Source of the DNA: Sphingomonadaceae bacterium
Lineage (GTDB): Bacteria > Pseudomonadota > Alphaproteobacteria > Sphingomonadales > Sphingomonadaceae
DNA length: 20,937 bases
Direction of reading: 5' to 3'
NCBI GenBank assembly: GCA_019239785.1
Contig: JAFAZM010000120.1
Span: 1-20,937, forward strand
The position numbers and the translations under genes were made by a program. Below the pieces are notes generated by a model. It worked only from the letters and a program-made list of their open reading frames with translations, did not search any database and was not told where the DNA came from. Below, piece by piece: positions 6,800 to 14,229 of this stretch. The first letter of the stretch is position 1, and each line of letters begins with the position of its first letter.

Positions 6800-7035
6800 C
6801 GCCCGGACAAAGGTGCCGCTCGACCATCGCGGAGCGGTCGGCCAAAGGGCGATCGTCGCAGATCGAAGTCTGCAAGGGAAATCATGCTCTTAGGCTTTGC
6901 AAAGGAGACGCCTGTTCTTTGGCCACCCGGCAGCCAAACTACTTTCTGGCCATGCCGGCCAGACTTACGACGCGCTGACCTTGGCCCGCAGTGTGACGAT
7001 GTAGGCGGGCACCGTAACATTTCGGGCTTGTCATA
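6800..7035 (+). pseudogene. Degenerate second copy of the rimI 3' end plus downstream flank
   Basis: Bases 6948-6985 match rimI bases 6234-6271 at 37 of 38 positions. The copy translates as IEVCKGNHALRL...RQPNYF, paralleling rimI LEVREGNHALSL...RRRNYY. A one-base deletion then shifts the frame, and the remainder SGHAGQTYDALTLA continues in another frame to a TAG at 7002-7004. The 16 bases after the rimI stop region (TTTCGGGCTTGTCATA, 6305-6320) also recur at 7020-7035. The upstream half is only loosely similar, so the left boundary is approximate. There is no acetyl-CoA loop and no start. It is either a decayed duplication or the residue of an older rimI allele. Confidence 0.82.
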
Positions 7036-7118
7036 CCCGCCACAACAGACCTATCCCACGTTACTGACAGTCAGGCCAATGACAGTCACGCTCCTCTGAA
7101 TGAAGGTTTCAACGACAT

Positions 7119-7544
7119 ATGGACACGCAGGATAATTTCGGTGAGACGCTGATCACCCTCACCGCCGACATTGTGTCGGCCCATGTCAGCAACAACTCGG
7201 TCGCGGTATCGGACCTGCCATTGCTGATCAGCAACGTGCACAGCGCGCTTTCCGGCCTCGGCGACCAGCCCGAAGCGCCGGCGCCGCGGCCCGAGCCGGC
7301 GGTTTCGGTCCGTTCTTCGGTCAAGCCCGATTACGTGGTCTGCCTCGAGGACGGCAAGAAGCTGAAGATGCTGAAGCGGCATTTGATGACCCACTATAAT
7401 CTGACCCCGGACCAGTACCGGCAGAAGTGGGGCCTCAGCGCCGACTATCCGATGGTCGCGCCCAATTATGCCGAGCAGCGCCGCACCCTGGCCAAGAAGA
7501 TCGGCCTCGGCACGAAGCGCAAGCGGACGCCCGCGAAGAAATAA
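7119..7544 (+). CDS. MucR/Ros family transcriptional regulator
   Basis: This complete 141-residue MucR/Ros protein begins MDTQDNFGETLITLTADIVS, the conserved N-terminal oligomerisation region. A proline/alanine linker follows, then the DNA-binding domain from about residue 70: VVCLEDGKKLKMLKRHLMTH, then NLTPDQYRQKWGL, YPMVAPNYAEQR and KKIGLG. The canonical finger is C-x2-C...H...H; here the second cysteine is aspartate (CLED), with both histidines (LKRHL and THY) kept. The tail is basic (KRKRTPAKK) but lacks the GRP core seen in the paralogue at 1-459. A strong intrinsic terminator follows 18 bases after the stop, so it is probably a single-gene unit. Confidence 0.95.
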   Translation: MDTQDNFGETLITLTADIVSAHVSNNSVAVSDLPLLISNVHSALSGLGDQPEAPAPRPEPAVSVRSSVKPDYVVCLEDGKKLKMLKRHLMTHYNLTPDQYRQKWGLSADYPMVAPNYAEQRRTLAKKIGLGTKRKRTPAKK

Positions 7545-7562
7545 GCCGGTTTCCGGCACTGG

Positions 7563-7599
7563 AAGGGGCCATTCCCGCGACCGCGGGGGTGGCCCTTTT
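7563..7599 (+). terminator. Intrinsic terminator of the second mucR
   Basis: A stem of at least 13 pairs runs GGGCCATTCCCGC (7566-7578) against GCGGGGGTGGCCC (7583-7595), including two G-T wobbles, with a 4-base loop GACC and a TTTT run at 7596-7599. The preceding AA can pair with the T-run. It lies 18 bases after the mucR stop and 47 before fur. This is the clearest terminator in the window. Confidence 0.9.
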
Positions 7600-7646
7600 G
7601 CGTTCCGCCCTTTGCTCCGCCTTGCGATCCGTCTAAGGCGGAGCGG

Positions 7647-8069
7647 ATGACCCGCAGCATCGACATCGAAGCGCTCTGCGCCGAAAAAGGCCTGAGGATC
7701 ACCGAGCAGCGCAAGGTCATCGCTCGCGTGCTCGGCGATTCCGAGGACCATCCGGACGTGGAGGCGCTGCACGCGCGCGCCGCCGCGGTCGATCCGGGTA
7801 TCTCGATCGCCACCGTCTACCGCACCGTCCGCCTGTTCGAGGAAGCGGGCATCCTGGAGCGGCACGATTTCGGCGACGGCCGCGCCCGCTACGAAGCGGC
7901 GGCGGAAACCCATCACGACCATCTGATCGACGTCGAGACCGGCAAGGTCATCGAGTTCGTCGACGAGGAGCTGGAGGAATTGCAGCGGCGGATCGCCGCG
8001 CGGCTCGGCTTCCGCCTGGTCGATCATCGCATGGAGCTTTACGGCGTCTCCCTCAGCCGCGAGAATTAG
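7647..8069 (+). CDS. fur: Fur family metal-responsive regulator (alphaproteobacterial Fur/Mur type)
   Basis: This 140-residue metal-dependent repressor has an N-terminal winged helix (about 1-82) with LRITEQRKVIARVL and the recognition helix SIATVYRTVRLFEEAGIL. The dimerisation domain shows HHDH at 89-92. In gamma-proteobacterial Fur the next residues hold a CxxC zinc site. Here they read LIDVETGKVIEF, so the cysteines are missing, which is usual in alphaproteobacterial Fur and the manganese-responsive Mur. Whether it senses iron or manganese cannot be decided from sequence. It is separated from the upstream mucR by a strong terminator. A composite palindromic repeat follows at 8099. Confidence 0.93.
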   Translation: MTRSIDIEALCAEKGLRITEQRKVIARVLGDSEDHPDVEALHARAAAVDPGISIATVYRTVRLFEEAGILERHDFGDGRARYEAAAETHHDHLIDVETGKVIEFVDEELEELQRRIAARLGFRLVDHRMELYGVSLSREN

Positions 8070-8098
8070 AGCAGAATGAGCAGGGTGAAATCCCAAAA

Positions 8099-8279
8099 CC
8101 CGCTCATCCTGAGTAGCCGTTGAGCTTGTCGAAACATGGGCAAGTCGGATTGCCCCCCGGGCAATCCTGAAACATGCGGGGCATGTTTCACCTGCCCATT
8201 ATCGGAGGACGCACTGGTCTCGGACCGGACCTTCGATACCGGCCTTCGCCAGGCTCAGTCCCTACTCAGGATGGGCGGC
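8099..8279. repeat. Composite palindromic repeat (CATCCTGAGTAG / GAGCTTGTCGAA family)
   Basis: Two inverted arms, about 8099-8136 and 8234-8279, both contain CATCCTGAGTAG followed by a variant of TGAGCTTGTCGAA. The centre carries a GGGCAA/TTGCCC hairpin (8138-8155) and a perfect 10-base palindrome, TGAAACATGC/GCATGTTTCA, around a 3-base loop (8168-8190). It fills the whole 230-base gap between fur and the acyltransferase gene. No protein-coding frame is supported there. Confidence 0.85.
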
Positions 8280-8301
8280 TGAACGCATCACGATATTGCC
8301 G

Positions 8302-9066
8302 ATGCGGCTAGCCTTGCGCGTCGCCGCCATATTGGCCGGCCTCATCTTCTGCCTGGCGCTCCATTATCTCTGGAAGCTGCTGCGGGCACGGCCGATCTGG
8401 CCTCAGATCTTCCTCGGCTATGTCGGCGCCTGCTGTGGGCTCCGCGTCCGGGTCCAGGGGGCGCCGCTGAAACGGAAGGTGCTGGTCGCCGCCAACCATG
8501 TCTCCTGGCTCGACGTCCTGGCGCTGGGCGGCGCGGCGCCGGTCAATTTCGTCGCCCGCGGCGACGTCGCAGGCTGGCCGGTGGTCGGCTGGGCCGCGAG
8601 CCTCAACGACACCATCTTCGTCGACCGCGACGTGCGCAGCAGCGTCCGCGGCCAAGCCGACGCCTTGCGCGAGGCGCTCGCGGAAGGGCGGGCGGTCGCC
8701 TTGTTCCCTGAAGGCACGACCGACGGCGGCGCCGACCTGCTGCCGTTCCGGGCGAGCCTGTTCGCATCGCTCTTCCCGCCGCTCGACGGCGTCGCCGTGC
8801 AGCCGGTCGCGATCGATTACGGCACCGCCGTCGGCGACGTGCTCTGGCTGGAGGACGAGGCTTTCGGGGCCAATGCGAAGCGGATCCTCTCGCGGCCCGG
8901 CACTCTCCCGGTGACCCTGCATTTTCTCCCGCCCATCGACCCGCGCGCGGCCGGCGACCGCAAGGCGCTGGCCGCCCGGTCGCAGGCGGAGGTCGCCCAG
9001 GCTCTCGTCCAAACGCCGCTCGGCGCTTCCTTGGGCGGGGGCGATCCCCTATATCCGCCGCGATGA
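8302..9066 (+). CDS. Lysophospholipid acyltransferase (PlsC-like, 1-acylglycerol-3-phosphate)
   Basis: This is a membrane-associated acyltransferase, probably converting 1-acyl-glycerol-3-phosphate or a related lysolipid to the diacyl form. The 254-residue protein has an N-terminal membrane helix (about 5-24). The catalytic NHVSWLD (H66-x4-D71) follows, then the substrate-binding FPEGTTDGG at 135-143 and the FVAR block at 83-86. The ATG at 8302 is preferred over a TTG two codons earlier. Its stop overlaps the miaB start as ATGA, so the two genes are translationally coupled. Exact acceptor is not certain: ornithine-lipid acyltransferases share these motifs. Confidence 0.9.
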   Translation: MRLALRVAAILAGLIFCLALHYLWKLLRARPIWPQIFLGYVGACCGLRVRVQGAPLKRKVLVAANHVSWLDVLALGGAAPVNFVARGDVAGWPVVGWAASLNDTIFVDRDVRSSVRGQADALREALAEGRAVALFPEGTTDGGADLLPFRASLFASLFPPLDGVAVQPVAIDYGTAVGDVLWLEDEAFGANAKRILSRPGTLPVTLHFLPPIDPRAAGDRKALAARSQAEVAQALVQTPLGASLGGGDPLYPPR

Positions 9067-10382
9067 ACGCCCAGATTCCAAGAACCTTCCAGGTCAAATC
9101 CTTCGGCTGCCAGATGAACGTCTATGACGGCGAGCGCATGGCCGAGCTGCTCGAAGCCGAGGGCCTCGACGCCGCCGCCGACGGCGTCGACGCCGATCTC
9201 GTCGTCCTCAACACCTGCCACATCCGCGAGAAGGCGGCCGAGAAGGTCTATTCGGACATCGGCCGGCTGGTGAGGCGGGACGGGCCGCCGCCGATGATCG
9301 CGGTCGCGGGTTGCGTCGCCCAGGCGGAAGGCGCCGAGATCGTCCGCCGCGCGCCCGGTGTCGATATCGTCGTCGGCCCGCAGGCCTATCACAATCTGCC
9401 GGAGCTGGTGCGCAAGGCGGCGCGCGGCGAAGGCGCGCTCGATACGGACATGCCTCTGCTTTCCAAGTTCGGCGCATTGCCGGCGCGGCGGCGGCAGGGG
9501 CCCAGCGCCTTCCTCACCGTGCAGGAAGGCTGCGACAAATTCTGCACCTATTGCGTCGTCCCTTATACGCGCGGCGCCGAGGTCTCGCGGCCGTTCGCGG
9601 CGATCGTCGACGAGGCGAAAGCGCTGATCGATGCCGGCGCGAAGGAAATCACCCTGCTCGGCCAGAACGTCAATGCCTGGCGCGATGCGGAAGGCCGCGG
9701 CCTGGACATTTTGATCCGCGCGCTCGATGCGCTGCCCGGTCTCGCGCGGATCCGCTACACGACCAGCCATCCGATGGACATGGACGAGAGCCTGATCCGC
9801 GCCCATGCCGAGGTCGGCAAGCTGATGCCCTATCTTCACCTGCCGGTGCAGTCGGGCAGCGACCGCGTGCTGAAGGCGATGAACCGCAGCCACGACGCGG
9901 CGACCTATTTGCGGATCCTCGGCCGGGTCCGCGCCGCCCGTCCCGACATCGCCATTTCCGGCGACTTCATCGTCGGCTTCCCCGGCGAGACCGAGGAGGA
10001 TTTCGAAGCGACGCTGCAGCTCGTCGAAGCGGTGAACTATGCCCAGGCTTTCTCGTTCAAATATTCGCCGCGGCCCGGAACGCCGGCGGCCGAGATGGAG
10101 GATCAGATTTCCGCCGAGCTGATGGACGAACGGCTGCAGCGGCTCCAGGCCCTGCTCAACGCCCAGCAACTCGCCTTCAACCAGGCCAGCGTCGGCCGCC
10201 GCACCGAGATCCTGCTCGAGCGGCCGGGCCGCAAGCCGGGCCAGAAGGTCGGCAAGACGCCCTGGCTGCAGTCGGTGCATCTGGAGACCGAGGCGGCGAT
10301 CGGTGAGATCGTCGAGGTCGAGTTACTCTCCGCCGGGCCGAACAGCCTGGCCGGCGCAGAGCTGGTGAAGGAAGCCGCGTGA
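9063..10382 (+). CDS. miaB: tRNA-2-methylthio-N6-dimethylallyladenosine synthase MiaB
   Basis: MiaB is a radical-SAM methylthiotransferase that converts i6A37 to ms2i6A37 in tRNAs reading UNN codons. The 439-residue protein has the full family layout. The N-terminal UPF0004 domain holds the auxiliary-cluster cysteines C16 (FGCQMN), C52 (NTCHIR) and C84 (AGCVAQ). The radical-SAM CxxxCxxC is CDKFCTYC (C157, C161, C164), and a C-terminal TRAM-like domain begins near residue 375. Both clusters are 4Fe-4S by family knowledge. The HLPVQSGSDRVLKAMNR motif is intact. The start overlaps the acyltransferase stop. A palindromic repeat follows within 10 bases of the stop. Confidence 0.97.
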   Translation: MNAQIPRTFQVKSFGCQMNVYDGERMAELLEAEGLDAAADGVDADLVVLNTCHIREKAAEKVYSDIGRLVRRDGPPPMIAVAGCVAQAEGAEIVRRAPGVDIVVGPQAYHNLPELVRKAARGEGALDTDMPLLSKFGALPARRRQGPSAFLTVQEGCDKFCTYCVVPYTRGAEVSRPFAAIVDEAKALIDAGAKEITLLGQNVNAWRDAEGRGLDILIRALDALPGLARIRYTTSHPMDMDESLIRAHAEVGKLMPYLHLPVQSGSDRVLKAMNRSHDAATYLRILGRVRAARPDIAISGDFIVGFPGETEEDFEATLQLVEAVNYAQAFSFKYSPRPGTPAAEMEDQISAELMDERLQRLQALLNAQQLAFNQASVGRRTEILLERPGRKPGQKVGKTPWLQSVHLETEAAIGEIVEVELLSAGPNSLAGAELVKEAA

Positions 10383-10388
10383 CGAAAC

Positions 10389-10484
10389 CCTCCTCCGTCA
10401 TTCCCGCGAAAGCGGGAATCCAGACTGCCTCTTCGCTTGACAATAGCTTCGTCTGGACCCCCGCTTTCGCGGGGGTGACGAAGG
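10389..10484. repeat. Paired palindromic intergenic repeat (CCCGCGAAAGCGGG family), copy 2
   Basis: This has the same architecture as the element at 5086-5180. A left arm carries TTCCCGCGAAAGCGGGAA after CCTCCTCCGTCAT, and an inverted right arm carries CCCCCGCTTTCGCGGGGG, ending GTGACGAAGG. The arms also share GTCTGGA/TCCAGAC. The element occupies nearly the whole miaB-phoH gap, and its last bases (AAGG) lie at ribosome-binding distance from the phoH ATG. Confidence 0.9.
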
Positions 10485-10491
10485 TGCGTTG

Positions 10492-11490
10492 ATGCCTCAA
10501 AATCGCAAAGCCGCAGACGAAGCCGGCCCTCGTGCCCGGCTGGAGATCGAGTTCGAGCAGCCGCACCTGCTCGGGCCCTTGTTCGGCGAGTTTGACCGCA
10601 ATCTGGTCGCGATCGAGGATCGGCTCGGCGTCTATGTCGCGGCGCGCGGCGCGAAGGTGCAGATCGAGGGCGATCCCCAGCATGCCGCCCGCGCCCGCGA
10701 GGTGCTGCTCGGCCTCTACAACCGGCTTGACGAAGGCCACGACATCGACGCCGAGACGGTGAACGCGATCATCTCCATGTCCGGCCAGCCGACCCTGGAC
10801 GGGATCATCGCCCCCGAGGTGATCGAGCCGCCCAAGGTCATGATCCGGACCCGCAAGAAGACGATCGTGCCGCGCTCGAAGCAGCAGGCCGTCTATATGG
10901 AGGCGCTGGCCCGGGACGAGATGATCTTCGCGCTCGGCCCTGCGGGTACCGGCAAGACCTATCTCGCCGTCGCCCAGGCGGTGCAGCAATTGATCGGCGG
11001 CAGCGTCGACCGGCTGATCCTGTCGCGCCCGGCGGTCGAAGCCGGCGAACGGCTCGGCTTCCTTCCCGGCGACATGAAGGAGAAGGTCGATCCCTATCTG
11101 CGGCCGCTCTACGACGCGCTCTACGACATGCTGCCGACCGAGCAGGTCGAGCGGCGGATCGCGTCCGGCGAGATCGAGATCGCGCCGATCGCGTTCATGC
11201 GCGGCCGCACTCTTTCGGACGCCTTCATCATCCTCGACGAGGCGCAGAACACGACGCCGCAGCAGATGAAGATGTTCCTGACCCGCTTCGGCATGCGCAG
11301 CCGCATGGTGATCTGCGGCGATCCCAACCAGACCGATCTGCCGCCGGGGATCACTTCGGGTCTGAACGACGCGGTCGGCAAATTGGAGGGGATCGACAAG
11401 ATCTCGATGGTCCGCTTCGGCGCCGGCGACGTGGTTCGGCATCCGCTGGTGGGCAAGATCGTCGAGGCCTATGAAGGCCCGACCCAGTGA
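10492..11490 (+). CDS. phoH: PhoH family ATPase (PhoH-like protein)
   Basis: This cytosolic P-loop ATPase, 332 residues from the ATG at 10492, belongs to the PhoH/YbeZ family, which is linked to RNA metabolism and ribosome maturation. An N-terminal KH-like region (about 15-95) precedes the ATPase domain. Walker A is GPAGTGKT at 149-156 and Walker B is FIILDEAQN around 245-253, with the family motif LSRPAVEAGERLGFLPGD. It is followed by ybeY and corC, the usual order. The AAGG that serves as ribosome-binding site is the last segment of the upstream palindromic repeat. A TTG directly before the ATG is a less likely start. Confidence 0.95.
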   Translation: MPQNRKAADEAGPRARLEIEFEQPHLLGPLFGEFDRNLVAIEDRLGVYVAARGAKVQIEGDPQHAARAREVLLGLYNRLDEGHDIDAETVNAIISMSGQPTLDGIIAPEVIEPPKVMIRTRKKTIVPRSKQQAVYMEALARDEMIFALGPAGTGKTYLAVAQAVQQLIGGSVDRLILSRPAVEAGERLGFLPGDMKEKVDPYLRPLYDALYDMLPTEQVERRIASGEIEIAPIAFMRGRTLSDAFIILDEAQNTTPQQMKMFLTRFGMRSRMVICGDPNQTDLPPGITSGLNDAVGKLEGIDKISMVRFGAGDVVRHPLVGKIVEAYEGPTQ

Positions 11491-11500
11491 GCCGCGAACG

Positions 11501-11986
11501 ATGATCGGCGTCGAAACCGACGTCTCGGACGAGTGGGACCCGCGCATAGACTGGCCCGCGCTCGCCCGCAGCGCCGTTCATGCCGCGATCGCGCATAGCC
11601 GCCATCCGGCCCTCTCGGACAGCGAGGTCTCGGTGAAGTTCACCTCGGACGAAGAGGTGCGCGCGCTGAACGCCAACTGGCGCCAGAAGGACAAGCCGAC
11701 CAACGTCCTCTCCTTCCCGATGGCGGAAGAGGACGAGCTCGATGGCGCGCAATTGCTCGGCGATGTCGTGCTCGCACACGGCGTCTGCGCGGCCGAGGCG
11801 GCGGAGAAGGGGATCGCGGTCGAGACCCATGCCGCGCATCTGGTGGTGCATGGCACGCTGCATCTGCTAGGTTACGATCACGAAACGAGCGACGAGGATG
11901 CCGAGGAGATGGAGGATCTGGAGCGACGGGCGCTCGCCGCCCTCGGCATTCCCGATCCTTACGAACTGAGCGAGGTGCAATCCTAA
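11501..11986 (+). CDS. ybeY: Endoribonuclease YbeY (rRNA maturation factor)
   Basis: YbeY is a zinc-dependent single-strand endoribonuclease needed for 16S rRNA 3' maturation and ribosome quality control. The metal motif HGTLHLLGYDH is present (H117, H121, H127), together with the conserved WRQKDKPTNVLSFP (R61). Length is 161 residues from the ATG at 11501, whose MIGVETDV start resembles the family. An in-frame ATG at 11471, inside the end of phoH, would add 10 residues and cannot be excluded. The product ends 4 bases before corC, and phoH-ybeY-corC forms one operon. Confidence 0.94.
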   Translation: MIGVETDVSDEWDPRIDWPALARSAVHAAIAHSRHPALSDSEVSVKFTSDEEVRALNANWRQKDKPTNVLSFPMAEEDELDGAQLLGDVVLAHGVCAAEAAEKGIAVETHAAHLVVHGTLHLLGYDHETSDEDAEEMEDLERRALAALGIPDPYELSEVQS

Positions 11987-11990
11987 ATCC

Positions 11991-12881
11991 ATGGAAGACG
12001 ACAGTCCCGGCGTCCAGGAAGGACGGACGTTCTGGAGCGGCCTTCGCGCCCTCGTCTTCGGCGACGCCGCCGAATCGACCCTGCGCGACGAGATCGAGGA
12101 GGCGATCGAGAGCCGCGAGGGCGAGGTGCCCGGGGTCGGCGATCTCAGCCATGTCGAGCGGCAGATGCTGCTCAACATCCTCCATTTCGGCGAGAAGACG
12201 GCCGGCGACGTCGCCGTGCCGCGCGGCGACATCTATGCGGTGCCGGTCGATACCGGCTTTGCCGAGCTGATCGCCGCCTTCACCGAAGCCGGCCACAGCC
12301 GGATGCCGGTCTATGAGGAGAGCCTCGACGCCGTCATCGGCATGATCCACGTCAAGGATCTGTTCGCGGTCCAGGTCGGCGGCGCGCCGCCGCCCGAGGA
12401 CATCCGCGCTTTGATGCGCACGCCGCTGTTCGTCCCCGAATCGATGGGGGTGCTCGACCTGCTCGGGCGGATGCGCGCCGAGCGGGTGCATCTCGCCATC
12501 GTCGTCGACGAGTTCGGCGGCACCGAGGGCCTGGTGACGATCGAGGACCTGGTCGAGGAGATCGTCGGCGATATCGAGGACGAGCATGACGACGAGGTTT
12601 CGGCTTTGCTGATCCCGATGGACGGGGGCCTCTGGGAAGCGGACGCGCGCGCTGAGCTCGAGGACGTCGCCGAGGCGATCGATGCGCGGCTCGGCACGGT
12701 CGAGGAGGATATCGACACGCTCGGCGGCCTCGCCTTCGTCCTTGCCGGCCATGTGCCGCAGGCCGGCGAGATGGTGGAACATCCCAGCGGCTGGCGACTT
12801 GAGGTCACCGACAGCGACTCCCGCCGCGTCCGCAGGCTCCGCCTCCATCCCCCGCGGGAGCCCGTCGCGGCGGCCGACTGA
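11991..12881 (+). CDS. corC: CorC/HlyC family CBS-domain protein
   Basis: This is a soluble protein of the CorC/HlyC family, associated with magnesium/cobalt efflux and metal homeostasis. The 296 residues comprise a leader (1-70), a CBS pair (about 72-195) with HSRMPVYEESLDAVIGMIHV and the hallmark VVDEFGGTEGLVTIEDLVEE, and a C-terminal CorC_HlyC domain (about 210-288). No membrane DUF21 domain is present, so it is the CorC type rather than the full CNNM-like transporter. It starts 4 bases after the ybeY stop and is probably translated from the same mRNA. The usual downstream lnt gene of this operon is not present here. Confidence 0.93.
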   Translation: MEDDSPGVQEGRTFWSGLRALVFGDAAESTLRDEIEEAIESREGEVPGVGDLSHVERQMLLNILHFGEKTAGDVAVPRGDIYAVPVDTGFAELIAAFTEAGHSRMPVYEESLDAVIGMIHVKDLFAVQVGGAPPPEDIRALMRTPLFVPESMGVLDLLGRMRAERVHLAIVVDEFGGTEGLVTIEDLVEEIVGDIEDEHDDEVSALLIPMDGGLWEADARAELEDVAEAIDARLGTVEEDIDTLGGLAFVLAGHVPQAGEMVEHPSGWRLEVTDSDSRRVRRLRLHPPREPVAAAD

Positions 12882-12891
12882 AAGGGCCGCG

Positions 12892-14205
12892 ATGACCCGC
12901 CTGCCTGCCGCGCTGCTTGCGCTTCCGTTCGTCCTTACCGGCTGCGGCGATCATGCCCGGCTCGCCATCGCCGAGACCAGCGGGCCGAATCCGGAGATCC
13001 CGCGCCCGGCGAGCATGCTGCTGCCGACCGTCCATGTCGCCCAGGCGTCGCACTGGCCGGCGGGGGCGACACCGGTTGCGGCGCCGGGCCTGCAGGTCGC
13101 GCCCTTCGCCACCGGCCTCGACCATCCGCGCTGGCTGCTGACCCTGCCCAATGGCGACGTCCTGGTCGCCGAGACCTCGGCGCCGCCGCCGGAGCCCGGC
13201 TTCGAGGATCACAGCCTCAAAGGCTATTTCTTCCACCTCTTCCAGGAGAAAGCCGGTTCGGCGGTGCCGAGCCCGAACCGCATCACGCTGCTGCGCGACG
13301 CCGACGGCGACGGCGTCGCCGAGGTCCGCACCACCTATCTCTCCGGCCTCACCTCGCCGTTCGGCATGGCCGTGGTCGGCCGCACGCTTTATGTCGCCGA
13401 CGCCGACGCCCTGCTCGCTTTCCCCTACGATCCGGGCGCGACCAGCATCGGCGTTGGGCCCCGCATGATCACCCGGCTGCCGGCAGGCCGCAACCATCAC
13501 TGGACCAAGAGCCTCGCCGCGAGCCCGGACGGAAGCCGCCTCTATATCGGCGTCGGCTCCAATTCGAACATCGTCGAGCATGGCCTGGCCGAGGAGGAGG
13601 AGCGCGCGGCGATCTGGGAGATCGACCCGGCGACCGGCAGCCACAGCCTGTTCGCGACCGGCCTGCGCAATCCGGTGGGGATCGCGTTCCGGCCGGGGAG
13701 CGGTGATCTCTATGCGGTCGTCAACGAGCGCGACGAGCTCAGCAGCGACCTCGTCCCCGATTACCTGACCCGGGTCCAGCCCGGCGGCTTCTACGGCTGG
13801 CCCTGGTCCTATTTCGGCCAGCATGTCGACGATCGGATGGAGCCGCCGCGCCCCGACATGGTCGCCCGCGCGATCATTCCCGATTTCGCGCTGGGTCCGC
13901 ACGTCGCCGCTTTGGGCCTTGCCTTCGCCGACGGCGCCCGGCTCGGCCCGGCCTTCGCCAGCGGCGTCTTCGTCGGCGAGCACGGCTCGTGGAACCGTCG
14001 CCCCTATAGCGGCTACAAGGTGGTGTTCGTCCCCTTCACGGGCGGCCGCCCCACCGGCCAGCCGATCGACGTGCTGACCGGCTTCCTCGATGCACGCGGC
14101 CGCGCCCAGGGCCGCCCGGTCGGCGTCCAGATCGCCCGCGACGGGGCGTTGCTGGTCGCGGACGATGTCGGCAACACCGTGTGGCGGGTGACCGCGGCGC
14201 GTTGA
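12892..14205 (+). CDS. Lipoprotein of the PQQ-dependent sugar / L-sorbosone dehydrogenase fold
   Basis: This is a predicted envelope lipoprotein: the ATG at 12892 (AAAGGG 7 bases upstream) is followed by a short hydrophobic signal and the lipobox LTGC (C18). The 437-residue product has a beta-propeller of the soluble glucose/L-sorbosone dehydrogenase type. Repeated strand motifs include HPRWLLTLPNGDVLVAET, LYIGVGSNSNIVE, GLRNPVGIAF, QPGGFYGWPW, FVGEHGSWNRRPYSG and LLVADDVGNTVWRV. A PQQ-dependent oxidation of an aldose or sorbosone is expected from the family, but the substrate is unknown and no PQQ genes are in view. It sits 10 bases after corC, where lnt is often found. Confidence 0.88.
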   Translation: MTRLPAALLALPFVLTGCGDHARLAIAETSGPNPEIPRPASMLLPTVHVAQASHWPAGATPVAAPGLQVAPFATGLDHPRWLLTLPNGDVLVAETSAPPPEPGFEDHSLKGYFFHLFQEKAGSAVPSPNRITLLRDADGDGVAEVRTTYLSGLTSPFGMAVVGRTLYVADADALLAFPYDPGATSIGVGPRMITRLPAGRNHHWTKSLAASPDGSRLYIGVGSNSNIVEHGLAEEEERAAIWEIDPATGSHSLFATGLRNPVGIAFRPGSGDLYAVVNERDELSSDLVPDYLTRVQPGGFYGWPWSYFGQHVDDRMEPPRPDMVARAIIPDFALGPHVAALGLAFADGARLGPAFASGVFVGEHGSWNRRPYSGYKVVFVPFTGGRPTGQPIDVLTGFLDARGRAQGRPVGVQIARDGALLVADDVGNTVWRVTAAR

Positions 14206-14229
14206 CGCGGCCGCGCTCCCGGAACGAGC

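Noticed and set aside
8817..10280. Long minus-strand open frame opposite miaB
   Set aside because: It is a shadow of miaB caused by high GC content; its translation is arginine-, aspartate- and histidine-rich with no domain, while miaB has every expected motif.
5086..10484. Recurring palindromes as a CRISPR array
   Set aside because: Copies are few, kilobases apart and made of inverted arms; there are no regular spacers or cas genes.
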